Positions 52,313 through 61,507 of a DNA stretch of 64,000 nt are shown here, piece by piece. The DNA lies in the NCBI GenBank assembly GCA_964568805.1, contig CAZMRW010000006.1, forward strand, positions 1 to 64,000, written 5' to 3'. The position numbers and the translations under genes are program-made. The stretch comes from CAZMRW01 sp964568805 (GTDB lineage Bacteria > Pseudomonadota > Gammaproteobacteria > Methylococcales > Methylomonadaceae). Position 1 is the stretch's first letter. The number at the start of each line of letters is the position of its first letter. Under the pieces are notes generated by a model. It was not told the DNA's origin. It did not search any database and saw nothing but the letters and a program-made list of their open reading frames with translations.

Positions 52313-53965
52313 ATGTATCAGTATAACGACCAAGACCAAACTCTCGTTGAAGAACGGGCTGCCCAATTCAAAAGACAAACCGAACAATTTCTAAAGGGCG
52401 ACCTCTCAGAGGATCAGTTCCGCGCATTGCGTTTGAGAAATGGCCTCTATATCCAGACGCATGCCCCGATGTTCAGGATTGCCGTACCTTATGGGCTGCT
52501 TAATTCGAAGCAAATACGTAAACTTGCTCATATTGCCCGTCAATATGATAAAGGCTATTGTCATTTCACAACGCGACAGAATGTTCAGTTCAATTGGCCG
52601 AAACTGGAAGAAGTGCCCGATATCCTTGCAGAACTCGCCAGTGTGCAGATGCACGCCATTCAAACCAGCGGCAACTGTATGAGAAACACCACATCGGACC
52701 ACCTTGCCGGTGTCTGTGTCGATGAAATTGAAGATCCCCGCCCTTATTGCGAAATCATCCGCCAGTGGACCACGCTGCATCCGGAATTCGATTATTTGCC
52801 GAGGAAATTCAAGATTGCCGTCAGCGGCTCGCTGCAAGATCGGGCAGCGACGCAATTGCACGACATCGGCTTGAATCTGGTCAAAAACGACGATGGAGAA
52901 ATCGGCTTTAAAGTTTTCGTAGGCGGCGGCCTGGGACGAACCCCGATGATTGGCCAAGTCATCAGGCCCTATCTTGAAAAAAAACATCTTTTATCCTATC
53001 TGGAAGCGATACTTCGGATTTACAATCTGTTCGGACGCCGCGACAACAAATACAAAGCGCGTATTAAAATACTGGTCAAAGAATCGGGAATCGAAAAATT
53101 TACCGACATGGTCGAGCAGGAATGGCTATTGATCAGGGATAAAATGGAACTGGGCGATGATAAAATTGAGGCCATCAAAGCCCATTTTACGCCTCCTTCT
53201 TATGACCCGGCTGCAGCACTGGATCCCAGCCTTGTGCAACACCAGTCCGAAAATCCGGCATTTGCGACCTGGTACAAATACAACACCGCCGATCACAAAA
53301 CTCCAGGCTATCGCGCCGTTTTCGTTTCATTGAAAGCGCCGGATACACCGCCTGGCGATATGAGCGACACTCAGCTGGATGCGATCGCCGATTTGATGGA
53401 CCAGTACAGCTTCGGCCAGATCCGGAGCACCCACCGGCAGAACCTGATTCTTGCCGATGTCAGGCAGGCCGATCTTTTTCAACTTTGGTCACAACTGGAA
53501 CAATTGAAATTGGCAACACCGAATATGGGCACGGTGACCGATATTATCTGCTGCCCGGGCCTCGATTTTTGTTCGCTTGCCAATGCCGGCTCGATCGGCG
53601 TCGCCAAAGAAATCAATGAAGCGCTGGATGACATGGACTATGTCCATGACATTGGCGACATAAAAATCAATATGTCGGGTTGCATGAATGGCTGCGCCCA
53701 CCAGAGTGTCGGTCACATCGGAATTCTCGGAGTGGATAAAAAAGGAGCCGAGTGGTACCAAATTACCCTGGGCGGCTCATCCGAAAACGAAGCCGCCATC
53801 GGTGAACGACTGGGGCCTGCTGTCGCCAAAGACCAGATCACTCAGGCGATTACCACCATTCTGGATGTTTATGTCAAACAACGTCTTGAAGACGAATCTT
53901 TTTTGGACATGGTTAAACGAGTGGGTATGACTCCTTTTAAAGAGCAGGTTTATGCAAATAGTTAA
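52313..53965 (+). CDS. cysI: Sulfite reductase hemoprotein (CysI-type)
   Basis: A 550-residue assimilatory sulfite/nitrite reductase family protein with siroheme and one [4Fe-4S] cluster. Cluster ligands are in CCPGLDFC near 408 and SGCMNGC near 455; substrate-binding residues include CHFTTRQNVQFNW near 83 and NCMRNTTSDHL near 121. It begins MYQYNDQDQTLVEERAAQF, which resembles the version paired with DUF934 rather than the CysJ flavoprotein. That electron donor (probably ferredoxin or the DUF934 partner) cannot be decided here. Sulfite rather than nitrite is the likely substrate. Confidence 0.88.
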   Translation: MYQYNDQDQTLVEERAAQFKRQTEQFLKGDLSEDQFRALRLRNGLYIQTHAPMFRIAVPYGLLNSKQIRKLAHIARQYDKGYCHFTTRQNVQFNWPKLEEVPDILAELASVQMHAIQTSGNCMRNTTSDHLAGVCVDEIEDPRPYCEIIRQWTTLHPEFDYLPRKFKIAVSGSLQDRAATQLHDIGLNLVKNDDGEIGFKVFVGGGLGRTPMIGQVIRPYLEKKHLLSYLEAILRIYNLFGRRDNKYKARIKILVKESGIEKFTDMVEQEWLLIRDKMELGDDKIEAIKAHFTPPSYDPAAALDPSLVQHQSENPAFATWYKYNTADHKTPGYRAVFVSLKAPDTPPGDMSDTQLDAIADLMDQYSFGQIRSTHRQNLILADVRQADLFQLWSQLEQLKLATPNMGTVTDIICCPGLDFCSLANAGSIGVAKEINEALDDMDYVHDIGDIKINMSGCMNGCAHQSVGHIGILGVDKKGAEWYQITLGGSSENEAAIGERLGPAVAKDQITQAITTILDVYVKQRLEDESFLDMVKRVGMTPFKEQVYANS

Positions 53966-54404
53966 GGACAAAAAAATAATTGATGACACCTGGCGACATT
54001 TAACTGACGGTGATGAGCTCGTCAGCGGCGACATTAGCGTTTCATTCGCCAGATGGAGACAGGAAAAACAGCGGCTGCTCGATCATGAAGGAAAGCTGGG
54101 GGTTCGTATCGGCCCGGAAGATGCGCTTGCAGAGTTATCGGCAGACCTGGACAAGTTACAATTGATCGAGCTTGACTTTGCTGATTTTGCCGATGGCCGC
54201 TTATTTTCCTATGCCTGGCTGCTCAGAGGCCGCTACAATTATCAGGGTGAAATCAGAGCAACCGGCCATTTCCTTCCGGATCAGGTATTCTATTTATCGA
54301 GAGTCGGCGTAAACGCCTTTGCTCCTGAAAAAGTAGAACACTTAGCATCGATTATGTCGCATTTGAATGACTTTAGCGTTAAATATCAGGCATCGATTGT
54401 TTAG
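53952..54404 (+). CDS. DUF934 family protein, sulfite reductase partner
   Basis: A 150-residue soluble protein overlapping the end of the sulfite reductase gene by 14 nt, so coupled to it. The family is nearly always next to this cysI type and is thought to be needed for its activity. Conserved parts are the DEL segment, GVRIGPEDAL near 48 and the FSYAWLLRGRYNYQGEIRATG core near 80, followed by DQVFYLSRVGVNAF. No known catalytic motif is seen. Confidence 0.88.
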   Translation: MQIVKDKKIIDDTWRHLTDGDELVSGDISVSFARWRQEKQRLLDHEGKLGVRIGPEDALAELSADLDKLQLIELDFADFADGRLFSYAWLLRGRYNYQGEIRATGHFLPDQVFYLSRVGVNAFAPEKVEHLASIMSHLNDFSVKYQASIV

Positions 54405-54531
54405 ATCCCTATCGGGTAGGAAGCCTGCTTGAAAGATAGACTGTTTCGAGTCTTTCATTTACTGTTAGGCTTCATGAGCCTTTGTGCTTGAATTGATTTA
54501 TTAATCTACAGAATTCTTCTTCAGCACTAAA

Positions 54532-54584
54532 AAACCCCGAGCCTCTCATCAAACCAGCTGTTTGCAGAAACCCGGGGTTTATTT
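54532..54584. terminator. Bidirectional terminator between DUF934 and ctpA
   Basis: AAACCCCG (54532-54539) pairs with CGGGGTTT (54573-54580) across a 33-nt loop, with A and T tracts outside. It lies between two converging genes (stops at 54404 and 54599) and may stop both. Confidence 0.6.
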
Positions 54585-54598
54585 ATACCGGCAAGAAA

Positions 54599-55918
54599 TT
54601 ATTTTCCCATAATGCTGATACCCTTCAATAACGTCAGCGCTTCATACACCGGATAGTCCTTCAACTCCAAAATCTCTTCCTTATCTTTGCTTTCCTCGCT
54701 CTTTAGTAAATCGGGCTTCCCTTTGCCATTGCCTAAATGATGGGACAAATCGGCTTCCTTTACCGGGGCGAATTCAGATTTTTCTAACGATTCCAGTTTA
54801 ATGCGCGCCAAAGCGATATCAGGTTCAATACCCTCGGCCTGTATCGATCTGCCGGATGGCGTATAATAACGGGCCGTTGTCAACTTTACAGCGGCGCCAC
54901 TACTGGTAGGCAATATCGTTTGCACTGAACCCTTACCGAACGATTTCTCGCCCATAATCACTGCGCGCTTTTGATCCTGCAAGGCTCCGGCAACAATTTC
55001 AGAAGCAGACGCGGAACCCGCATTGATCAACACGACCATTGCCGCACCATCAATCACGTCGTCCGGCGATGCGTTAAACCGCATCTCGGAATTTTCTATA
55101 CGGCCTTCTGTATAGACAATAAGCCCGCTTTTCAAAAAGGCATCGCTTACCTCAACAGCGGCATTGAGTACGCCGCCCGGATTATTTCGCAAGTCCAGCA
55201 CCAGGCCCTTCAAATTTCCTGCGTTTTCCTTTTTCAAGCTGGAAATGGCCTCCAACAGACTTTCTCCTGTCCCGGATTGAAAGCTGCTGATGCGTACATA
55301 GCCGTAATTTTTTTCCAGCATGCGGCTCTTGACGCTTTTAACTTTGATAATGGCTCGGATTAACGTAAATTTCAGCGGCGTTTCTTCCCCTTCCCTGACC
55401 ACCGTCAGCAAAATAGAACTGCCCGGCTCACCCCGCATCATCTTGACCGCATCAGTCAGGCTCATGCCTTTAACAGGCTTATCATCAAGCCTGATGATAA
55501 GATCGCCGGCTTTTATCCCTGCTTTCTGGGCAGGAGTATCATCGATAGGAGAAACCACCTTGATAAAGCCGTTTTCCATCGTTACTTCTATACCTAAACC
55601 GCCAAATTGTCCGGTCGTGCCCTCTTTTAACTCCTGATATTCTTCAGGAACCAGATAAGCCGAATGCGGGTCCAGACCGCTTAGCATGCCTCTTACGGCA
55701 TCCTCCAGTAATTTCTTGTCGGAAACAGGTTCAACATAGTCCCGCTTAATCCGCCCGAAAATTTCCGTGAAAGTTCTTAGGTCTTCAAACGGCAAAGCAT
55801 CCGCATCAGTAGCCGCTTCCTCCTTTTCAAGACCCGCAAAGACACTGCCACAGGTGCCAATGAATACACCCAGCATTATCCCTAGGGACAAAATAAAAAT
55901 ACTCTTCTTTTTTAGCAT
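54599..55918 (-). CDS. ctpA: C-terminal processing protease (S41 family)
   Basis: Periplasmic serine protease of about 439 residues, starting at ATG 55918 with AAGG 4 nt upstream; the longer frame begins with GTG. A signal peptide/anchor is at 5-30, PDZ domain at about 90-165 (GLGIEVTMENGFIKVVSP), and the catalytic Ser-Lys dyad in NAGSASASEIVAG and GEKSFGKGSVQT near 300-330. It trims periplasmic or lipoprotein C-termini, including cell-wall hydrolases. It lies directly downstream of envC on the same strand, the common envC-ctpA order. Confidence 0.95.
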   Translation of the reverse strand: MLKKKSIFILSLGIMLGVFIGTCGSVFAGLEKEEAATDADALPFEDLRTFTEIFGRIKRDYVEPVSDKKLLEDAVRGMLSGLDPHSAYLVPEEYQELKEGTTGQFGGLGIEVTMENGFIKVVSPIDDTPAQKAGIKAGDLIIRLDDKPVKGMSLTDAVKMMRGEPGSSILLTVVREGEETPLKFTLIRAIIKVKSVKSRMLEKNYGYVRISSFQSGTGESLLEAISSLKKENAGNLKGLVLDLRNNPGGVLNAAVEVSDAFLKSGLIVYTEGRIENSEMRFNASPDDVIDGAAMVVLINAGSASASEIVAGALQDQKRAVIMGEKSFGKGSVQTILPTSSGAAVKLTTARYYTPSGRSIQAEGIEPDIALARIKLESLEKSEFAPVKEADLSHHLGNGKGKPDLLKSEESKDKEEILELKDYPVYEALTLLKGISIMGK

Positions 55919-55968
55919 GTGCCTTAACACCCCACAATTCGATTTCCCAAAACATTATCATCACGCGG

Positions 55969-57201
55969 TTAACCCATCTGATCGCGGCTTGACTTTGAGC
56001 ACCATTCAAGCGGATCAACCGGCTTGCCATCTTTACGAATGCCAAAATACAAACCCGATCGACTGCGTCCACCGCTTTGTCCCACGGACGCAATCACCTC
56101 TCCAGACTGAACCAGATCCCCAACCCGTTTATAAAGACTCTGATTAAAAGCATAAAGCGTCATATAGCCTTTGCCATGGTCAATAATCATTAATAAGCCG
56201 TAACCACGCAGCCATTCAGAATACACCACTTTGCCATTGGTCACCGCATGAATTTCGGTTCCCTCACCCGCCTCGATCAAGACACCATCCCGTATTGCCT
56301 CTAATCGTTCGTTGCCGGCGTCTGCTGCCAGCTTGCCCTTGATCGGCCAGGGAAGCTTACCTTTAAGCATATAAAAAGCAGCGTTTGCCTCGGATAATTC
56401 ATCATTATTAGAATCATTTTCCGTCATTGCAGTCGACTCATCCGTCGATTCTGGCAATTCTTCAACCTGAGCTGATTCAGAAGCAAGACTGTCTTCACTG
56501 TCCTGTAAAGTATCAATCAGATTCTTAAGTTTAGTCTCACTTTCTTCTAATTGGGTTAATTGCTGCTCATGGGACGAAAAATCATTGGCTAATTGCTCCA
56601 GCAGTTCGCTTCTTTCCAATCTAAGTTTATCCAAAGCGGCCTGTTCCAATTTCTTTTGGTCCAGATCGCGCTCTAAAAGCTGGGCATCCGTCTGGTGCTG
56701 TTTATTCAATTGTTCCAGCTGTTTGATGGCTCCTTCAATTTCGGCCATTTTTTTTAGCCGGCTCCTATTAAAATAGCCTTGATAAACCATCATCCGGCTG
56801 GATAACACCGGATCCTGCTGATTAAGTATCAGCTTCAATTTTTCTTGTTGGCCCATCGCATAGGCGGCCCTGATATGACCGGACAACTCCTTGCCGTGCC
56901 TGGTTATTTGAGACCGATGATTCTGGATATCCTGTCTGAGCCCATTGAGTTTCCTGCGTTTCCGCTCAACCTTATTTCTTAAATCTCTTAATAAAGCGGC
57001 CGATTCCCCGTAACGATATTCGATTTCAGCCAACTGATCGTTTAAGGTATCTTGTTGCAGCATGATTTGCTGCATTTTCTTTTTGACAGCATCGATATTT
57101 GACCGTACCTGATCCAGTTTCTCATTCTGCTCGAAACTTTCCGCGTCGCTATCAGATATCAAGATACACAGGCAAAGGCAAAGAACGATCTTCTTTCTCA
57201 T
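55969..57201 (-). CDS. envC: Murein hydrolase activator EnvC-like protein
   Basis: A 410-residue periplasmic protein with signal peptide (1-20), two long coiled coils (about 25-125 and 155-255), a low-complexity acidic linker and a C-terminal LytM/M23 domain from about 285. The M23 zinc ligands are changed (LYFGIRKDGKPVDP where the enzyme has HxH), as expected for EnvC, which activates amidases rather than cutting cell wall itself. Coiled coils bind FtsEX. It is followed by ctpA. Confidence 0.93.
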   Translation of the reverse strand: MRKKIVLCLCLCILISDSDAESFEQNEKLDQVRSNIDAVKKKMQQIMLQQDTLNDQLAEIEYRYGESAALLRDLRNKVERKRRKLNGLRQDIQNHRSQITRHGKELSGHIRAAYAMGQQEKLKLILNQQDPVLSSRMMVYQGYFNRSRLKKMAEIEGAIKQLEQLNKQHQTDAQLLERDLDQKKLEQAALDKLRLERSELLEQLANDFSSHEQQLTQLEESETKLKNLIDTLQDSEDSLASESAQVEELPESTDESTAMTENDSNNDELSEANAAFYMLKGKLPWPIKGKLAADAGNERLEAIRDGVLIEAGEGTEIHAVTNGKVVYSEWLRGYGLLMIIDHGKGYMTLYAFNQSLYKRVGDLVQSGEVIASVGQSGGRSRSGLYFGIRKDGKPVDPLEWCSKSSRDQMG

Positions 57202-57473
57202 TCACGGATTAAACCGAAGCGATCAGGTTGGTACCGATGTTCCGATACAAAATTCGTAACTATACTCATTCTAATTTATTATCCATTACCCAAAAAGTAC
57301 GAAACTAATGTATCATTTCATCTGCTTCATTGATATTTGATATTCAGGTAAATTGGTAAACAGGCAATCAAGTGAGCATTATATCAATACACGTTGTCGA
57401 GTTGTGTATAAATAATTCTATTTTAGATTCTTTATTTTAAGTTAGCTTTAAAACAGCTTCATTGACTAATCCT

Positions 57474-57788
57474 ATGAATTCTACAGATCAGCCCATTTTA
57501 TATAACGATACTGATATAATTAGAGCGGCTCGCTGTTTAAAAGCCATGTCACACCCTTTACGGTTAAAAATTTTGTGCGTACTTGGCAACGACTCAGTTA
57601 GTGTACAGGACATCGTTGACCAGGTCGGCACCAGCCAAAGCAATATTTCACAACATCTGGCTATTTTGAGAGAAAAAAACATACTCGGCTCGAAAAAGGA
57701 AGCCAATCGGGTTTATTACTTCATCGATGACAACCGTATGCTTCAACTCATCCAAATGATGCGCGATGTTTTTTGCACAAAGCACTGA
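57474..57788 (+). CDS. ArsR-family regulator with persulfide-sensor cysteine spacing
   Basis: A 104-residue winged-helix repressor from ATG 57474 (the longer frame starts at TTG). The recognition part is SVQDIVDQVGTSQSNISQHLAILREKNIL. Three cysteines occur: Cys21, Cys35 in RLKILCVLG and Cys101 in MRDVFCTKH. The 66-residue gap between Cys35 and Cys101 equals that between Cys41 and Cys107 of the sulfide sensor SqrR, and the surrounding residues match BigR/SqrR/YgaV regulators. No metal-site CxC as in ArsR or CadC. The adjacent rhodanese supports a role in sensing reactive sulfur. Confidence 0.85.
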   Translation: MNSTDQPILYNDTDIIRAARCLKAMSHPLRLKILCVLGNDSVSVQDIVDQVGTSQSNISQHLAILREKNILGSKKEANRVYYFIDDNRMLQLIQMMRDVFCTKH

Positions 57789-57836
57789 GATTCAACTTTC
57801 AACAACCCTATTACCCATTAACCAAACAGATTCTCC

Positions 57837-58286
57837 ATGGAACGTTTTTTTGAATTCATTTTAAATCACTATATCTACTCACTTGCTCTTGCGGTTGTTA
57901 CTTATTTATTGATACAGGAACTTTTCGATACGGCATTTAAAAAATACAGTTCAATTACGCCTCTGCTTGCCGTAGTAAAAATGAACGAAAGCGACACATT
58001 AATCATCGATGTACGCGAAGCGCCTGACTTTGTTCAAAGTCATATCGAAAACGCTGTCAATACGCCTTTAAGCAAATTAAATGAATACCTTAAAAAAATA
58101 ACCGACCATAAAAACAAACCCGTCCTGATTGCCTGCCAGAACGGCACTCGCTCGTTATCGGCGGCTAAGCTTTTGACAAAAGAAGGGTTTGAACAGGTGT
58201 TCGTTATTAACGGCGGTATGGATGCCTGGGTCGAAGACTACAAATTACCGGTAAGGTTAAACGGCAAAAGCAGGGCAGCCACCTAA
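57837..58286 (+). CDS. Membrane-anchored rhodanese-like protein
   Basis: A 149-residue protein with one N-terminal helix (about 10-30) and a rhodanese domain. The active-site loop is ACQNGTRS, with the catalytic Cys near residue 101 and the family TRS end of the loop. Rhodaneses carry sulfane sulfur as cysteine persulfide. It lies 48 nt downstream of the ArsR-type gene and upstream of secB, the place of YibN in E. coli, although grxC is missing between them. Confidence 0.92.
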   Translation: MERFFEFILNHYIYSLALAVVTYLLIQELFDTAFKKYSSITPLLAVVKMNESDTLIIDVREAPDFVQSHIENAVNTPLSKLNEYLKKITDHKNKPVLIACQNGTRSLSAAKLLTKEGFEQVFVINGGMDAWVEDYKLPVRLNGKSRAAT

Positions 58287-58610
58287 AATTTACGGTTATA
58301 ATTCTTAAGCCGGGGCGTGCTTCATACTTCAGATTCGCGTTCGGTCTGACCGGAAGACAATTTGTAGAGCGGCTCCATTAGCGTTATGCCATTATCGCCT
58401 ATCTTTAATGTCACCCTCGTAACAGCCGCTTACTCCCAAAGCGCCAGTATTCCGGATTTAGCGCGCGCAAATGATACCCGATTATCGTGGGCTAATTCAG
58501 GACAGCCGGATTATTAATTGCCGGGGCATAGTGCTTCCGAGGCAGCAGCAACCTTTTTCTATCAGCACGGTATATAATTTTTTCTTACCTCCATTTTATT
58601 TAAACTCAAC
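58287..58610 (+). other. Intergenic region before secB; no gene supported
   Basis: In E. coli this position holds grxC, but no CPxC glutaredoxin motif was seen in any frame. A 43-codon frame at 58386-58517 has no clear ribosome-binding site and no family. TATAAT occurs at 58573-58578 upstream of secB, without a good -35. Nothing else is visible. Confidence 0.5.
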
Positions 58611-59081
58611 ATGGCCGAAAATCAAAACACAACAGAAAAACAATTTACTATCCAGAAAATTTATACCAAGGATATGTCTTTCGAAACACCTAACTCTCCT
58701 AAAATATTTACCGCCAAATGGGAGCCCTCGGTCGAGTTTAATCTCAGTACCCATGTCGAAACCCTGGAAAACTCCTTATATGAAGTCGCGTTAACCGTTA
58801 CCATAACAGTCAAAATCGGCGACACAACAGCTTATTTGGTCGAAGTAAACCAGGCCGGCATATTTACTTTAAGCAATTTCAGTGAACAGGAAATGGGTCC
58901 GATGGTGGGAAGTTTCTGTCCTAATATTCTTTTTCCTTATGCCCGAGAAGCGGTTTCCGACCTGGTTGCCAAAGGAGGTTTCCCGCAATTGCTGTTAGCT
59001 CCGGTTAATTTCGACGCGTTATATGCCCAGCACCTGCAACAAGCTCAGCAGCAAGCGCCCGGCTCAGACAGTATCAACTAG
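58611..59081 (+). CDS. secB: Protein-export chaperone SecB
   Basis: A 156-residue cytoplasmic tetrameric chaperone that holds preproteins unfolded for SecA. Family blocks are FTIQKIYTKDMSFETPNSP near 15, AYLVEVNQAGIFTL near 81 and ILFPYAREAVSDLVAKGGFPQLLLAPVNFDALY near 111. The acidic, glutamine-rich C-terminus (QQAQQQAPGSDSIN) is normal. gpsA follows 6 nt later. Confidence 0.97.
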   Translation: MAENQNTTEKQFTIQKIYTKDMSFETPNSPKIFTAKWEPSVEFNLSTHVETLENSLYEVALTVTITVKIGDTTAYLVEVNQAGIFTLSNFSEQEMGPMVGSFCPNILFPYAREAVSDLVAKGGFPQLLLAPVNFDALYAQHLQQAQQQAPGSDSIN

Positions 59082-59087
59082 CCGTCA

Positions 59088-60095
59088 ATGAACAAAAAAA
59101 TCGGCATTTTGGGTGCAGGCTCATGGGGGACCGCGCTTGCAATATTGGCTGCAAAAAATGGCTGCCAGGTACTATTGTGGGGTCACCATGCCGAACATAT
59201 CGCGGTGCTTGCAAATGAGCGGGAAAACAAACAGTATTTACCCGGAGTACCCTTTCCTGATAACCTCGCAGTGACTTCTGACCTTGGGGATATTGCCGAA
59301 TTCAGCGACATTATTCTGGTTTCTGTGCCAAGCCATGCATTTAAAGAGACCCTGGTCAAATTTAAATCTTATGCATCCGATGACATCAACATTACCTGGG
59401 CAACCAAGGGCTTTTATCCTGGCAACGGAGCCTTATTGCACGTCTTGGTAGCCGAGCTGTTTTCACCAAAAACGCCTGTTGCCATCCTTTCCGGTCCAAC
59501 TTTTGCCAAAGAAGTCGCCGCCGGACTGCCGACCGCGGTGACCATCGCCTCGCCAGATACTGCTCTGGCTCATCAATTAACGAGCATATTTCATAGCGAA
59601 CGGTTTCGGATTTACACCAGTTCCGATATAGTCGGCGTGGAGGTTGGCGGCGCTGTAAAAAACGTTTTGGCCATTGCTGCGGGCATTGCCGACGGCTTAG
59701 GCTTCGGCGCCAATACCCGAGCCGCGCTGATTACCCGAGGCCTTACGGAAATAATTCGGCTAGGCATGAAACTGGGCGGACATCAGGAAACGTTTATGGG
59801 ACTGGCGGGACTTGGCGATCTCATTCTTACCTGCACGGATAATCAATCCAGAAATCGTCGCCTAGGTCTGGCGCTAGGCCAAGGTCAGTGCAGGATCTCG
59901 GCAGTAAAGGAAATCGGTCAGGAAATAGAAGGCGTTCTGGCGGCAAAAGAAACCTACCTGCTAGCCCGGAAGAACGGCATCGATATGCCTATTACTGAAC
60001 AAACCTACAAGGTTCTATATGAAGGACTGGAACCCTTGGCCGCAGTGCAAAACCTGCTCAGCCGCGAACTCAAGTCAGAAACTATAGTACTTTAA
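59088..60095 (+). CDS. gpsA: Glycerol-3-phosphate dehydrogenase [NAD(P)+]
   Basis: Makes sn-glycerol 3-phosphate from dihydroxyacetone phosphate for phospholipid synthesis. The 335-residue enzyme has the nucleotide-binding GAGSWGTALAI at residues 8-18, GPTFAKEVAAGLPTAV near 139, the catalytic Lys region GGAVKNVLAIAAGIADG near 188 and GLGDLILTCTDNQSRNRRLG near 245. It lies 6 nt after secB, as in many gammaproteobacteria. Confidence 0.98.
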   Translation: MNKKIGILGAGSWGTALAILAAKNGCQVLLWGHHAEHIAVLANERENKQYLPGVPFPDNLAVTSDLGDIAEFSDIILVSVPSHAFKETLVKFKSYASDDINITWATKGFYPGNGALLHVLVAELFSPKTPVAILSGPTFAKEVAAGLPTAVTIASPDTALAHQLTSIFHSERFRIYTSSDIVGVEVGGAVKNVLAIAAGIADGLGFGANTRAALITRGLTEIIRLGMKLGGHQETFMGLAGLGDLILTCTDNQSRNRRLGLALGQGQCRISAVKEIGQEIEGVLAAKETYLLARKNGIDMPITEQTYKVLYEGLEPLAAVQNLLSRELKSETIVL

Positions 60096-60098
60096 TCA

Positions 60099-60156
60099 GG
60101 AATCACTGCGTCAATCAGCGATTCCCCCGTGCAGACAGGCCCTGTACAAAACAGGG
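60099..60156. terminator. Hairpins between convergent gpsA and L,D-transpeptidase genes
   Basis: GGAATCACTG (60099-60108) and CAGCGATTCC (60116-60125) form a stem with one mismatch; CCCTGT (60140-60145) and ACAGGG (60151-60156) form a second, 6-bp stem. They lie between converging stops at 60095 and 60181. No strong U-tract follows, so termination is plausible but unproven. Confidence 0.4.
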
Positions 60157-60180
60157 AGTTACTTCAAAACCCTGCAAATA

Positions 60181-61200
60181 CTAGGTACCGCGACTTTTAC
60201 CGGCAGGCGTCGCCTCATTCACACTCGATGGCTGTGCTTCACGCAACTCCTCTTCAAGTGGCGGCAGCCTTTCGTAAATGGCGACCGGATCTCCATCCAG
60301 ACTTTTGAGCGCTTGATTAAGCGCCTGCTGATCGAAATCCGGCATCTCTTCTTTAGTGGCTTTTTTAATCAAGGCAAGGGCTACCGCATAGCGCTGATCC
60401 TGACTCATTTCTTCACCTTCAAGATCAGGATGAGCTTCGATATAGAGTGTATTTTCCAGCCACCCGACCTTAATGGGCTGTTTGACAATATAGACCGGCG
60501 TGCCAACAGATACCGAGTTATATAAAGTTTCTACATCATCGGGATACATGCGCACACAGCCATGGGTGATCTGCATGCCTATACCGTAAATCTTGTCTAT
60601 ATCGGTGCCATGTATCCGATACTCGCCGGGCAGGGCCAAATGCAGTGCATAAGCGCCCAATGGATTGTGAGGGCCCGGCGGCACGACCGCAGGAAGAGGA
60701 TCTCCGTTAGCAGCGTGTTCACGCCGGATCGACTCGGGCGGATGCCAGTAAGGATCTTTAACTTTTTTGGAAACTTTCGTTTTTCCCAACGGAGTTTTCC
60801 AATCCTGCCTGCCGATTCCGTGAGCAAAGGACATCACCTTACCCGGTTGGTTCGCAGGATAATAATACATGCGGTATTCGGACAAATTTAACGTAATGCC
60901 GTTATGAGGCGTGTCAGGCAGGATGCGCCGATTAGCCACGCGAACGATTTCGCCTTTCTTGACCTGCCAACGATCAAGTTTTTGATTCAGGCGCACAATT
61001 TCCATCTGACCCAACGAAAACCGCAGAGCTACGTCCAACAAGGTCTCGTCCTGTTCTGAACGGGTCAACGGTACATTGTCCGGGTACTGCGTGATGACGG
61101 TATCGCCGCTATTTTCAGGCAATGTATAAGTTGTGGCATTAGCGGTGCCGATTACAAGAGATGATACAAAACAAAAAGTAAATAGAGTGCGAATTTTCAT
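60181..61200 (-). CDS. L,D-transpeptidase (YkuD family)
   Basis: Periplasmic enzyme of about 339 residues that forms 3-3 peptidoglycan cross-links or attaches lipoproteins. ATG 61200 (MKIRTLFTF) gives a normal signal peptide, cut near GTANA. A LysM-like region (LDVALRFSLGQMEIVRLNQ) precedes the YkuD domain. The catalytic site is ITHGCVRMYPDD (Cys near 214), with upstream HGTDI. Its resemblance is to ErfK/YbiS/YnhG. A C-terminal low-complexity acidic stretch is present. Monocistronic. Confidence 0.93.
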   Translation of the reverse strand: MKIRTLFTFCFVSSLVIGTANATTYTLPENSGDTVITQYPDNVPLTRSEQDETLLDVALRFSLGQMEIVRLNQKLDRWQVKKGEIVRVANRRILPDTPHNGITLNLSEYRMYYYPANQPGKVMSFAHGIGRQDWKTPLGKTKVSKKVKDPYWHPPESIRREHAANGDPLPAVVPPGPHNPLGAYALHLALPGEYRIHGTDIDKIYGIGMQITHGCVRMYPDDVETLYNSVSVGTPVYIVKQPIKVGWLENTLYIEAHPDLEGEEMSQDQRYAVALALIKKATKEEMPDFDQQALNQALKSLDGDPVAIYERLPPLEEELREAQPSSVNEATPAGKSRGT

Positions 61201-61507
61201 TACAATCATTTTCTGGAAGGACAATATACAAAAAACAATGCCCACATTTAACTATCGCATAATGAGATATGAAAAAAGCGCAAATGGTTCATTGTTAAAA
61301 TATTTTGGATACCAAGGACCTAGGTACCGTTTGATGAACGAGACTGGAGAATCACCCTGGCATCCATTGTTAACCCTGTAAGCATAGAAGTTAAATTAAA
61401 AACAACAAATAAAAATAGAATAATTATCCCATATTGATGGGTTTAAATCATTCGCTTGGCGTCTCAGGTTGCCTCGGGCATTATTTGACCCCTGATAAAA
61501 TGAGCTG
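61201..61507. other. Intergenic region between L,D-transpeptidase and yggT
   Basis: AT-rich; only short open frames without ribosome-binding sites. No RNA gene, repeat or strong promoter was recognised. Confidence 0.5.

Noticed and set aside
58471..58794. 107-codon frame overlapping secB
   Set aside because: It covers the secB N-terminus in another frame and has low-complexity content without a family match.
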